Under the pieces are notes generated by a model. That model made no database searches, had not been told where the DNA came from, and saw only the letters and a list, made by a program, of their open reading frames with translations. Positions 37,927-50,200 of a stretch of DNA of 64,000 nucleotides are shown here, piece after piece. Source of the stretch: Dermacentor variabilis. Taxonomy: Eukaryota > Arthropoda > Arachnida > Ixodida > Ixodidae. Location of the stretch: positions 9,687,928 through 9,751,927 of the forward strand of contig NW_027460335.1 in NCBI RefSeq assembly GCF_050947875.1. Direction: 5' to 3'. The position numbers were made by a program, and so were the translations under genes. Within the stretch, counting starts at the first letter, position 1; each line of letters starts with the position of its first letter.

Positions 37927-38345
37927 TGTCACGTGGTAGTGACGTTTAAGAACACATTAGCAGTACTGTGAAAGCCAAAACTAGCTTTTATTGGGCGAAC
38001 CTGTGCACACAAAACAGGCTGCACTTAAAGCACAACGATAGCGGCGAACACAGACGGTGATCGTCGAAAATCTGATGAGTGGGTCAAGTGCGTCGGCTTT
38101 TATACAGCAGTCGGCGAATGTTCCAGACTAATCGTTTGCACCCGCGTGCCTTTCACAAAGTTCTACACCATTCGCGTCAGGCGATGAAATCAGATAACAC
38201 AAGGTTCGGCGACAACAGACAGCCGGGTAGAAGCATCGATAACTTTCCAGAAACTTCGGATACATGCAGGCGCGTCCCGCGCTGTGCGATTACATTATTT
38301 AGGCGGCGAAACGTGGTCGCCCGATAAAGATAAGTACAGGTGTCA
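37927..38345 (-). repeat. Element A 5' LTR
   Basis: 419 bases with TG...CA ends, the same length as the 5' LTR of element B. It contains the TATA-like and AATAAA sequences. Just inside it on the element strand lies TCTGGTAGAGGTATCG, which starts with TGG after two bases, as a tRNA primer-binding site would. I cannot name the tRNA. Confidence 0.88.
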
Positions 38346-39201
38346 TTATTATTTCTGATTCGACGCCTTTACGCCCTTAGCCCTCTGCTATTCGGCCAAA
38401 GTTTTGGGGCTGCACCCACTTCACTTGCGTGTCACTCGACGTCACAAAACCGCTAAAACTGACCGCGTCAAAGTGACGTATACGCGTTAATTATACAATA
38501 ATAGGCCGAACAAAAGTTTTTTTTTCTGAATAGCCGCAGGCTGCCTCGTTCCAAAAGGAATAGAAGGTAGCTGCCGCCGATCCCTCTGGTACTGGCTACT
38601 CGTACTTGCCGGAGAGCGTGAATTTTACTTGCGTATAATAAAACTTTTTTGCGTGGCCATCTAAGGTTTTTCGAGTATTTTTCGGCATGCTTACAACCTC
38701 GCTCTGCCAACCTTTCTTTTTCTGAGGATCCGTTTGGCGGCATTGATAACTGTCCGTTGCACCCTGCCACGATTTTTAGACAAGCCACAGCAAGCTAAGT
38801 AAGGGAAAGCGGACCAATTGCAGACGCCGGTACCTCCCTCTTCATCCGGTTATCTATTTTTCAGTGCGCTGGCTCGGCCTCATCGAAACCCTCTCCACTT
38901 GAGCATGTTCCTCGCCTCTTTTCAACCAATTAGATAAGAAAAACGGCTCAATATAGGCAATGTTATTCGTTTTGAAAGCAAAAAAAGTGACCTCCTATAA
39001 ACGAGGAGAGCGTTTGATTGGTCTGTTCAAGCAATGCTGCAGGTCATCCACCCCTGATGCTTGCGTGGTCAGTTATGTAAATGTTACGTGAGGAGATCGG
39101 AATAAAAACATTGGATCAGTTTTACGTTAAGCGGCTCCAGGACGGTATACCATGAACAGATTTGTTTTTGCGTAGAATTATAGAATTGTATAGAATTATA
39201 G
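38346..39201 (+). repeat. Dispersed repeat right of element A and adjoining unknown DNA
   Basis: About 38397-38515 is the second copy of the repeat at 34790-34951. The following 650 bases contain no frame I recognise. The 106-codon minus frame at 38468-38788 has no motif. The segment ends where the TA microsatellite starts. Confidence 0.45.
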
Positions 39202-39534
<333 letters not shown>

Positions 39535-42500
39535 TTTCGCCGCAAGCAGACGAAGCCCATTGGGCGAGTAAGGATGGACAAGCAGGGTAGAAAGGCTTCA
39601 GGCGAGCAATACGAGTCAGCTGAGTTCTGCTTGATCGCCGACCATTGCACAGGAGGCGAGCGATGACGTAAGTGAGTTCGCTCAGGCGGTCCACAACTAC
39701 ATATGGGCCTGAATATTGTGACAAGAACTTTTGGCACAATCCACGCTTGCATTGCGGTGTCCAAAGAAGGACCAAGTCACCTTTTCCAACTATACTTGTA
39801 CGTGACGGTCGTCGTATCGCTCTTACGAACGCCTTTGCGAGGCCAGAGTTCGAAGACGAGCTATTCGACGGGCTTCTTCGGCGACACACAAAGTCTTCGA
39901 TACAGAATCGTCACTCTGCAGTACGAAGGGTAAGAAAGTGTCCAGAGAGCTTCCCGGTAACTTTGCATACAGGAGATGAAATGGGCTATAGTTCGTGGTT
40001 TCGTGTTTCGCCGTGTTGTATGCGTAAGTGATTAATGGAAGCACGTCGTCCCAGTTCTTATGATTGGAGGAGACGTACATGGCAAGCATGTTGATCAGCG
40101 TTCTTTTCGTCCTTTCAAGGAGGTCATTGGTCTGTGGATGATACGGCGTGGAATGACGGATCTGTGAAGTGCACAAACGAAGTAACTCTTCAGTGGTATC
40201 AGCAGTGAACTGGCGACCACGGTCGGTGATCATGACACGTGATGGGCCATGACAAAGGACCACGGAACGCAGCAGGATGACCGCCACGCAAGCAGCGGTG
40301 GAAGACGGTATGGCTGCAGTTTCTGCATACCGTATAAGATGGTCTACGAAGACAATTATCCAACGGTTCTTGCTGTGAGATAACAGGAATGGACCCAAAA
40401 GGTCAATGCCTACTTGCTCGAATGGCGTACTGGGCGGTGTCAATGGCCGAAGGGGATCCGGGGCTGCGGTGGTCGGTCGATTGTGAGGTTGGCACGTTTA
40501 ACAACCAGAGACAGAGTGCTTGGTTGTTTCGTACATCTTGGGCCAGTAAAAGCGCTCCTGCGTGCGGTGCAGCGTTCGTACGAAGCCGAAATGGCCGGAT
40601 GTCACATCGTCATGCATGGCGAGTAGAACGTCGGCGCGGAGACTCTCGGGGCATCAAGCAGAAAACGCGCTCCATGCCCGGAGTAATTAGTTTTGTAGAG
40701 CAATGTATAACGGACAGTAAAGCGACCGCTGCCTTTAGAAGTACGGGCGGCGACAAAAAGCGGATCGAGGTAACATCATTCTGTTGTTCTCGTTGAAAGT
40801 ATGTCGCGTCAGGGAACGTAGAAGTAACAGCAGCGAAACAGTAGTCCAAATCCTCAGCATCGCAGTCGGTAGTCGCAAGAGGAATCCGAGAGAGGCAGCC
40901 TGCGTCACCGTGACGACGGCCACTCTTGTACGATACCACAAAGTCGTACTCCTGGGGGCGCAGCGCCCAACGTGCGAGGCGACCAGAGGGATCACGCAAA
41001 CCGAACAGCCAGCATAAAGAATGATGGTCGGAGATAATCTTGAATGGTCTACCGTAAAGATAACACTGACACTTTTGTATGGCGAAAACGGCTGCCAGGC
41101 ATTCCTGTTCCGTAACCGTATAGTTGCTTCAGATTTGCGTTCAGATTTGTCGCATATGCGACATGTTCTGCGCCACTGTGATGTTGTACAAGCACCGCTC
41201 CTATCCCGATTCCACTTGCATCAGTGTGAACTTCAGTCGGGCGAGATGGATCGAAGTGACGCAAGAGGGGTGATGACGTTAGTACAAACTTCAATTGAGA
41301 GAATGGCGCGTCACACGCTGGTGTCCAATTAAAGGATGTATTTTGTCGCAAAATACTTGTCAACGGGTAAACGATGTTTGTAAACCGGGGGACAAAAGGA
41401 CGAAAATACAAACATAGGCCAATGGATGAGCGGAGTTCTCGTGCTGACTGCGGTGGCTAGAAGGAGCTCACCGCTTCAGTATAACGAGGATCGGGTCTGA
41501 CGCCATCTTTGTCGACTAACTGTCCCAGGACCAGTGTTTTACGTTCGCCGAACCGACACTTTTTGGAGTTTGGAAGCAGCCCAGCTTTCTCCATGCAGTC
41601 GAGGACGAGGCTGAGGCGTTCGTTATGTTCTTCAAACATTCGGCCAAAGATTACAATATCATCGAGGTAACACATGCATGTCTCCCACTTTAGGCCACGT
41701 AGTACTGTGTCCATGAATGTTTCAAAGGTGGCAGGAGCATTGCAAATGCCAAAAGGCATAACATTAAATTCGAATAGCATCTGGAGTCACGAAAGCGGTG
41801 TTTTTTTGTCGGCAGGGTCCATTGGTATTAGCCAAAACCGCGATCGCAAATTAAGTGTTGAAAAGTAAGAAGCAGTGTGTAAGCAATCAATGTTGTCATC
41901 GATTCACGTTAGTGGATAGACATCCTTTTTCGTCACTGCGTTTAGATGTCTGTAATACACTCAGAATCTCCAGGAGCCATCTTCATTTTGGACCAGGACT
42001 GGGGCTGCCCATGGACTAGACGACTCTTGATCGACACCTCTGTTCATCGTCTCCTTGATATGCTCTGCAATAACTTTGCGCTCAGACGATGACACTCGGT
42101 AGGGCTTCTGGCTGGTGGGGTGTGCTGAGCCGGTATCTATACTGTGACGAGCGCGGGACGACGGTAAATGAACGGGTGCATCTCCATGCGTGAAGTCGAA
42201 TGCAGCCTCATGCCTGGCAAGGACCTGCACCAGTGCTTGCCGTTCCGATGTACCGAGAGCCTTGCTGATCATGCCAAGCGTTAGCTCTTCAGAATGGCGA
42301 TTATCGCAAGGAGAGCAAGCTGTAGGGACGTCCACAGTTAGTGCCGCTATTGAGCTACATGCGGCTTTATCGAAGAGAGCGATTTTCATGCCGCGAGGAA
42401 GGACAACCGGCGTGGCGGAACAGTTCAGCGCCCCCAATGTGGCGACTCCTATCGTCATGCACACGACAGAGCAGGGCACAAGTATATCTTTTTAGCACAG

Positions 42501-42845
42501 TTTATGCGGAGAGGCCTAACTACAAGGTCAACGCAATCAGCATCAACAGTAGTTGCGGAAACACGAATGGACGTCAGGCACCATGATGGTGCTATCACTT
42601 CATCAAGAACACTGAATGTGTTTGTGTCCCTGTCTTCACCACCCGAGCTTTGTTCGGAATGTGCTGATATAAATAACTTGTTCAATGATATTTCACCACA
42701 ACCACAGTCCACGGAAGCGCCGGGATGAAGCCACTCGTCGCCTACTCCACGAAAGGGCATACCGTCGTTCCAAGAAAACGTCACTTTGGGGCCTAGACGG
42801 TTTTTGAAAGCTTGGCTCATCACAGAAAAAGTCGCCCAGTATCAA
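39535..42845 (-). pseudogene. Element C pol: protease, RT, RNase H, integrase; broken
   Basis: The protease begins at VDTG (about 42835), but one base is missing right after DTG, so the frame shifts into 42823-42455. The RT runs from about 42100 (SSPWAAPVLV) through 41780-41457 (FNVMPFGICNAPATF, catalytic YLDDIVIFG) and ends in a stop near 41457. RNase H is in 41411-41049 (VHTDASGIGIGAVLV) and 40999-40610. The integrase is in 40443-39823 with the three acidic residues in VGIDLLGPF, ITDRGRQF and NDLLERTK. A separate frame, 39889-39530, carries KGDLVLLWTP and YSGPYVVVDRL, a GPY/F-type C-terminal module. At least five breaks separate the domains. Confidence 0.82.
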
Positions 42846-44391
42846 CTAACGTCATGGTCGGTATTCCGTCAATTGAGACATTCACTTTGTTTTGAGCATC
42901 ACAACAGGCAGACGTATTTCTTGCAAAGACCATCCGGCGACCACACCTCCATTGGCCGAGGATGCTAGTTTCCCGGCGGCGGTGAGGAAGAATGGCGCCG
43001 AGGGGACGGAGTGCGACGCGGCCGGTTATTTGATGGCGTGAAACTTCGCTCAGGCGCTGGCGAATCGCTGCGTCTGGTCTGGTGTGAGAAGTGGTCCATT
43101 GGAAGCAAATCAGTGGTCCGCAAGTCATATGAAGTACGGGCGAGAACATCGGTGGTGTCCTACGTGATTGACGGCCTTGGCCACAATACCGAGCTATATG
43201 GCATGTGGAACCGCAGTTGTAGCATACGGGAGGGTCGCGGTTCACATCGTCTTCATCCAAGCGAATGGTAGGCGGCTGCGGGCGGCGAGAAAGTTCATTG
43301 TCATGTGGATAACGTGTCTCTGCTGCTCGCTGAAATCCGTTATATCGTTCATAAGTCCCGTCATGGTAGTAGGGTCGGGGCTGTTCTTGTCGCGGCTTGA
43401 CAGACGTCACAGGGCATCGGGGGTGAAAACGCTGCTGCTCTCGTTGTGGCCGAGCGTCATAAGTAGGGCTTCTGTCGCAGAGACGTGGCTGATGTCGGGA
43501 CGCGAGTTCATAATCCTCAGTGCCCCTTGGCCCAGGATACGGGGAGAAGGATGGCACGTTTGGCTCCACATTTGCTGGTAGGCGGAAGCTATGAGTGCCT
43601 GGATGTGTCACTTGCGCGTGCAGGCTGAGCTTTTCCCGAACTATTTGTCGGATCGTTGATGCAAGATTAAGGGGCTGGTTGCTGTCCACGCTTGCAACAA
43701 TCGTCACATTGGCTAGCCTGCCAAACTTCGGCGTGATGCGCTTCGTCTTTAGTTGCTCGAAAGTGCGACAGTGCCAAATGATGTCAGCGACGGAAGCCAG
43801 GTTGTCTTTTGCGATGAGGAAATTGTAAACATCCTCTGTAATTGCTTTTATGATGTGCCCGACTTTGTCTTCTTCGGACATTCCAGAGTCCACCATCCTA
43901 CACAGTTTTATTACTGCCTCAATCTAGGTCGTGCAGGTTTCCCCTGGCACTTGCGCACGACGCAGTAGCGTCTGTTCTGCCCTTTTCTTTTTCTTCGCGG
44001 AGTCATCGAATCGCTCTTTGATTTACGAAACAAATCTTCCCCACGTTGTGACCGTTTCCTCGTGATTATCGAACCACAACAACGCAGTATCCGTTAGAAA
44101 GAATACGACGTTCGAAAGCTCAGAAGCGCTGTTCCACTTGTTGGCGACTCTCACTCGGTGATAATGGATGAGCCATTCGTCGACATCGTCGTCCGATTTT
44201 CCGGCGAAGGGACGCGCATCTCTCAGTTGCAGAACAGAACTTGTTCGTGCAGCAGTTGGATTGAGCCGTTGTTCATCTGCCCCGTGGGACATATTCAACT
44301 CCGGTGGATTCGGTGGGAGTCCAGCAAGGCGACGGCTCCGTCGAAGAACTTGTGGTTCAGCCTCCGTCTTCGGGTGTCGATTACCTCGCAC
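42820..44391 (-). pseudogene. Element C gag, broken
   Basis: The N-terminal frame 44391-44023 includes DARPFAGKSDDDVDEWL and FFLTDTALLWFDNHEE, typical of gypsy capsid. In-frame TAA (near 44025) and TAG (near 43925) codons separate it from 43896-42820, which carries the C-terminal capsid part and one zinc knuckle CYNCGSTCHIARYC. This frame continues without shift to the protease DTG, so unlike A and B no gag-pol frameshift is needed. Confidence 0.78.
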
Positions 44392-44404
44392 CTTCCACCA
44401 TAAC

Positions 44405-44659
<255 letters not shown>

Positions 44660-44808
44660 ATGATGAGATTCACAGTTTCGTGTGGAACTCGTGTTGTTTC
44701 TGATGTGGTAGTTTCTTCTATGCAACTGCGGACCGAAATGCGCCAAGCCTGTCCACACGCTGGCTCGCCCTTGAGCAACGGTGTTCTATAGCACTTGTTG
44801 ACGCACGC

Positions 44809-44879
44809 GTCCGTGGCGTAATGGTTTCTATATTAGGCTTCTGTGCGAGAGGTCCTGCGTTAGAATTGTGCCGTCGGAC
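44809..44879 (+). repeat. tRNA-like sequence (tRNA pseudogene or SINE head)
   Basis: 71 bases with an A-box-like TGGCGTAATGG, a decayed B box (GCGTTAGAATT) and ends GTCCG and CGGAC that can pair, as an acceptor stem would. The T-arm and anticodon arm do not fold cleanly, so it is not a functional tRNA. The AT-rich tail after it would fit a SINE remnant. Confidence 0.5.
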
Positions 44880-46024
44880 TATTTTGTTATTACTTACTAA
44901 TTATTTACAACGCCGCACTTCTTTGAAAATGATGAGTTCGCAAAGCCACAAGGCTACTTCAAGCCAAAAGGACTGTAGGCAAATCTAGGTACTATCATTG
45001 AAGGGCTGGATGAATCGCCCTGCTTGCTGCACCTGTGTAGGCTATTGCCACAGTTCGATTTAGCATTTATTGTATGAAACTGAAGGCTCGAAATGGTAAA
45101 CTACTTTTTCGCTGTAGCATCTCTAGATGGCGCCAACATCCCTGTAAGCGGGTTCGGCTTTAGAAGCGAGATACGTGCAAAAATTGCATTGAACTCGGCA
45201 AATGAGCTTCGCATTAAAATGTGCCTCTTGTCTTGACTGCATATAGCCACCATACATTCGATTGAACATGCAAAGAGATTAGACTACGGAGATGCGCAAG
45301 AAACGAGAATACTCAGATGTATAGATACGGGGATAATATTAACTTTTCAGAAATTGTTAAGAATTGCCTGTAGCGGAATGCATGATTCCTGTGTTCGAGC
45401 TGGATTATTAAAAGACGGATGCACTACTAGCACGAGAAATTCGAAACAAATAGTCAACTAAATAACAAGCTTTATCTAATTAACGTCCTGATTAGGTACA
45501 TTACCACCCATATTGCAATTTGCGGATTGTGGCTGGCGAGTTCACAGGAAAATCCCTTGAAAATGCATCTGTAGGATGACGCCAGCGTCGATATACTTCG
45601 CAATGTCTGGGACGAAACAAATGATCACTACAGTTACATTGCTGTTTGCATGAAAGCATAAAAAAGCGTTTTGAAAAATATAAGTGAAACAATAGTACGA
45701 TTTCTTAAGCGTCTTCTGCATGCAAAGCTCTAGAGACAGTTTTATATTGAAGTATTGTAGCACATATGAATCGGTATTCGCTATTTAATCCCTCTCGACA
45801 TGGCTGCAGAAAGATTTTGTCTTGCGTAGCAGAATTTTATGAATTCCCTCATGATACTGCCAGTCCTATGGACTGGCAGTATCATAGATATTTTTAAATT
45901 TGAGGAAGATATTTCACACTGTATCTTATTCTTTGTTTATTATGAAGCTTGATACCTGCAATATTAGTACACAAGTTCTTGCATGGAGTGCCGAATATTA
46001 AAACTGCGCAAACAGTATGTTGTT
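44880..46024. other. No gene recognised
   Basis: AT-rich DNA with short frames only. It contains the perfect hairpin at 45851-45885 described separately. Confidence 0.4.
45851..45885. repeat. Perfect inverted repeat, 16-bp arms, 3-nt loop
   Basis: ATGATACTGCCAGTCC (45851-45866) and its exact reverse complement (45870-45885) are separated by TAT. The arms are too short for a typical microRNA precursor. No target-site duplication or coding frame accompanies it. Confidence 0.8.
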
Positions 46025-46229
46025 TCTGAATGGTGCTGCGTCGTCCAGAAAACCTGCCACTTTTTGCATCCCGCAGGGCTCAGCTCTCGTTCTACTTTTG
46101 TTTGTGTTATTCATCAATGACATCATCGAAGGAGTCCTGTCACATTTGAGATTGTACGCAGATGAGTGAGTTTTGTACAAGCCTATTAGTTGTGAAGATG
46201 GTTGCCGCATTCTCAATTCACTTGAGAAG
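46025..46229 (+). mobile_element. L2/CR1-like LINE, RT palm fragment
   Basis: Over about 200 bases one frame reads CIPQGSALVLLLFVLFINDI, then HLRLYADE, a stop, VLYKPISCEDGCRILNSLEK. These are the PQG and catalytic YADD motifs of an L2/CR1-type RT, here with D to E followed by a stop. The fragment ends exactly where duplication copy 2 begins. Confidence 0.7.
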
Positions 46230-47070
46230 TCAAGCTAATAAATATTTACGTTAAACTTCAGACCTTGCCCATAAAAATCTGCTAGAATGATAGACGAGCA
46301 AATCAAATAACTCATGCTTCACGCTCAACATGAAAGCTAAGATTAGTCACCAGCTTTATTTAGGCGTATCCGCCGTGTAACCTGGAAGTTGTCTTGCATA
46401 AATGGCAAAATTGCTGTTCATACATCGTGCTTTTCTACATCTGCAAATATTACTGTACACGGCTTTGTTCACGTCAATATCAAAGTATGAGGCCTTTGGT
46501 TCGGTAAACGTGCTAGTCTTTAGGGTTAAGTGACCGGTGTGCAAAAACGAATCTTTCGATTGGTATTTTTTTGACTATGCCAATACAGCAGCGTCGTACA
46601 TTAAGTTGCTATAGATGAGCAGTCACACTATCATTTAACTTAAGGTGAACGCTACAAACTAGATATTATGAAAAATTATGGCACTTTTGATAAGTTAGCG
46701 CGATTAGAAAGAAGGTTGCTCCTTAAACAATAAGTCGTCAACAGGTGCCATACTGTTTCTGGAGAATAGTTGCTGAAATTTTGTTTGCCCACAGTGCTAA
46801 GTAATTTTGCTAAACCACTTTGCTCGCATTGTCTTGAATTTCATGCTTAAAGCATATATTATATCAGATTACGCGTGTCAATCGACCAGGCGTTGTTCTA
46901 TGTGACCACTAGCAATCTTGTAACCATCTTTTCGAAGCCGGTTTATTTACCCGAGCAGCCCAATGCTCTCCACGTTAGACCATGCCAGGGATGCAAGTTG
47001 GCGGAAAAATGGTTAGACACACAGACGGATCGACAATCAAGAGTGAACGAAGTACCTCAATAATGCTAAT
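46230..47070 (+). repeat. Direct duplication, copy 2, block a, left part
   Basis: Corresponds to 28548-29370. Shared strings include AGTCAAGCTAATAAA, ATATTATGAAAA, CAGATTACGCGTGTCA, AAGTTGGCGG and ATAATGCTAAT at the point where the LINE has inserted. Confidence 0.75.
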
Positions 47071-47270
47071 GAAGGAAGGAAGGAAAAAGTAGAGAAGGAA
47101 AGGCAGGGAGGTTAACCAGTTTAGCGTAACCGGTTTGCTACCCTACACATGGGAGAGGGATGGGTGCGATTAAAGATGGGGAAGGGGGAGAGAGAGAGAG
47201 AGCACATAGTACAGCACACAAACATCGTCCGGTAGAGTCTATCAATCTGGCATTGTACGTGATAACACTG
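47071..47270 (-). terminator. 3' UTR and TTCC-repeat tail of the LINE
   Basis: Contains a CT microsatellite (plus-strand GA repeat at 47190-47203), the block GTAGCAAACCGG and the tail TTCCTTCCTTCCTTCA. No AATAAA is visible, so 3' end recognition probably relies on the repeat tail. The blocks recur at 19960-19990 and 23480-23545. Confidence 0.7.
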
Positions 47271-50200
47271 TCAGAGCCGCTTGTCCAATCCCGTCTCTTT
47301 CAAAAACTGAAGTAGTCCCTTCGTCGCCTTCACCTGCGATGTCTTCTGTCGGCGGCATGTGAAAATCGTGTCGAGGGACAATGGTCTAGTGTCAAGGTGC
47401 GCGAGAACGGATGCCAGGGACTGTCGCTGAACATTATATTCAGGACAGTCGCACAGAATGTGTTGCAGCGTCTCCTCGCAAAGACAGGCATTGCAGAGAG
47501 CGTTGTCGGCCATTCCAATGCGGAATGAGTAAGATTTCGTGAAAGCCACCCCTAACCATAAGCGATAAAGCAGAGTCGCCTCGCTTCGGCGGAGTCCAGT
47601 TGGCATATAGAGATGCATCAAAGAGGGCAGGTGGTATTGACGGTTGCTCTGGTTGGTCTGGCTGTTTGGTGTGCACCATGAAGAGAGCGTCATCTCCTGT
47701 GCAAGCACTCGAAGTCTGCTAGCTGCGTCGGATCGTGAAAGCGGTATGGCCTCTTCTTGTGCGTCTTCAACAGCTGCCCGAGCTGCATTATCGGCGTCTT
47801 CGTTTCCAGTGACGCCGCAGTGACTTGGCAGCCACTGAAACGTCACGTGGTGTCCTTTCTCCTGTAATGTATGGAGTAGGCATCTAATATCGAATACGAG
47901 CTGTTCGAACGGCCCGCGACGCAGAGCTGATAGTACAGATTGTAGGGCTGCCTTTGAGTCGCTGAAGATGGACCATTGTCGAGGTGGCTCCCGACTGACG
48001 AAACGGAGTGCAGCGCGAAGAGCAGCTAGTTCAGCAGATGTCGATGTTGTCGGGTGGTCAGTCCTAAAGCTGATGGTAATAGCTTTTGCTGGGACAACCA
48101 CAGCACCGGACGAACACTGGATGTTTGTGGAACCATCAGTATAAATGTGTTCACTGTCCGCGTACCTCTCGTGCAGAAGAAGCAGAGACAGTTGTTTGAG
48201 GACAGGCGACGACAGTTCAGACTTTTTTCCGATTCCTGGTACACTGAGATGTACTGTGGGGCTGATAAGACACCAAGGGGGTATCGATGGTTTAGATGCA
48301 GCGGTGAAGCCCGAGGGAAGTTTGTCGTTGTACTTGTTGATAGTTTTAGAGAATGATGATTGGTGCCTGTCTGAAGGTAGTGCTGCAAGGTGGTGATAGG
48401 GAGCACGTGCAAGATGTCTGAAGTGCGTTCTCAGGGCTTCCACCGTAATGTGAGTTCGCATTGGATGGTCCCGAGCAATCGCAAGAGTCGCCTTTGTTGA
48501 CGTACATCTGGGCAAACCAAGGCAGACTCTGAGTGCTTGAGCTTGTACTGCCTGCAGAACACGAATATTTGTCTTGCAGGTGTTGTTCAGTACAGGTAGA
48601 CTGTATCTTAAAAAACCGAGAAAGAGAGCTCTGTAGAGTTTAAGCATTGCGTCTACTGACATCCCCCACGTCTTCCCTGTCAAGTATTTGAACAACTGGG
48701 AAGTAGCTGTCAGGCGCCGTTTCATGTAGGCCACGTGTGGGCTCCAACAGAGGTCTCGGTCAATAATGACGCCAAGGAATCTGTGGTTTCGGACATAGGA
48801 AATGGTCCGCCCATTGATTGAGATGATATAAGGCGTCATCGGTTTCCGAGTAAATGCGACTAGTGCGCATTTTTCAGGTGAAATGCTGAGACCCTGTTTA
48901 CACAAATAGTTCGCTGTCAAAGTGGCCACTCTTTGAAGTCGCGCACGTATCTGAGGACGTGTGACTGCCGAAGTCCAGACACAGATGTCGTCAGCGTATG
49001 TTGAAATCTTGATGGTAGTTGGCAAGCATTCAGCAAGTCCAACAAGAGCGAGGTTGAATAGCGTCGGGCTGAGAGCACCGCCTTGAGGAACGCCCCTGCT
49101 GGTATAGCGTCGCGTAGTTGGGCCATCGTCAGTTAACACATAGAATGATCTTGCAGACAGGTAACTTGCAATCCACAAAAAAACTCGACCACCTAGGCCA
49201 ACCGTCGCAAGATCGTCGAGAATGGCCTCATGTAATACGTTATCGTATGCCCCTTTCACATCTAAGAATAAAGCTGCAGATAAACGCTTACGGGACCTTT
49301 CGTGCTGGACATATGAAACGAGATCAACTACACTGTCGATGGAAGAGCGGTCACGTCGGAAACCAGCCATGGAAAGCGGATAAATCTTGTAAAATTCAAG
49401 GTACCATTCCAGGCGGCCAAGGATCATCCGTTCCATTATCTTTCCGACACAGCTGGCCAGTGCTATTGGGCGGTAAGAGGTGAGTTCTAATGGGGATTTG
49501 CCCTGCTTTAAGAGTGGCACCAGGCGGCTTACTTTCCATTCGTCAGGAACATTTCCCTCCTGCCATGAGGAGTTGTAAAGGCTCAACAATTCTATCCGAG
49601 CGGACTCTCCGAGATAGCACAAGGCCCGGTATGATATACCATCTGGACCCGGAGATGATGAGCGCCTGCAGAGAGCTAGTGCCGCTTCGAGCTCCTCCAT
49701 TGTAAAAGGAAGGTCCATGCGGCAATCACGGGAATGGGGGACGTCAGCTCGGGCTGGAGGATCTGGACGAGCCGCTTGGTCTGCGATCCGCGCACAAAAG
49801 TCTTCTGCGACATCGATGTCTTGCCGCCCTTGGAAAAGCGCTAGCGCCTTGAATGGAAAACGCCGTTCCGGAAGGCAACGCAGACCTTGCACCGTTTTCC
49901 AAATGTGAGACAGTGGCTTGCGGGGGTCGAGTGTCTGGCAAAACGTTGCCCACCGTTCCGACGCTAATCTATCCATACGACGCTGAATCTTCTTTTGCAT
50001 CCTCCTGGCTGCCCTAAGGTCATGGATTGATTTTGTACGTCGATATCGACGTTCCGCCCGGCGACGAAGCGCTCGAAGTCGCTCTAATTCTATGTCGAAG
50101 TCATTTCGCGTGGAAGAGATCGTCATCATGCGAGTGGCGTTTTGCATCGTCATTTTAATCGTTTGCTCTAACCCAGAGGGTAGGCCCTCGCGGCAGGCAT

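Larger units (their letters stand above)
34956..38345 (-). mobile_element. Ty3/gypsy LTR element A, internally deleted
   Basis: The element lies on the minus strand with TG...CA LTRs at both ends and a 4-bp target-site duplication TTAT (34952-34955 and 38346-38349). It keeps gag, protease and the start of pol. RT, RNase H, integrase, polypurine tract and the first bases of the 3' LTR are missing. The deletion joins pol directly to the LTR near 35356 at the shared triplet CAC. By comparison with element B about 2.5 kb is gone. It cannot encode its own enzymes and could move only with help from a relative. Confidence 0.9.
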
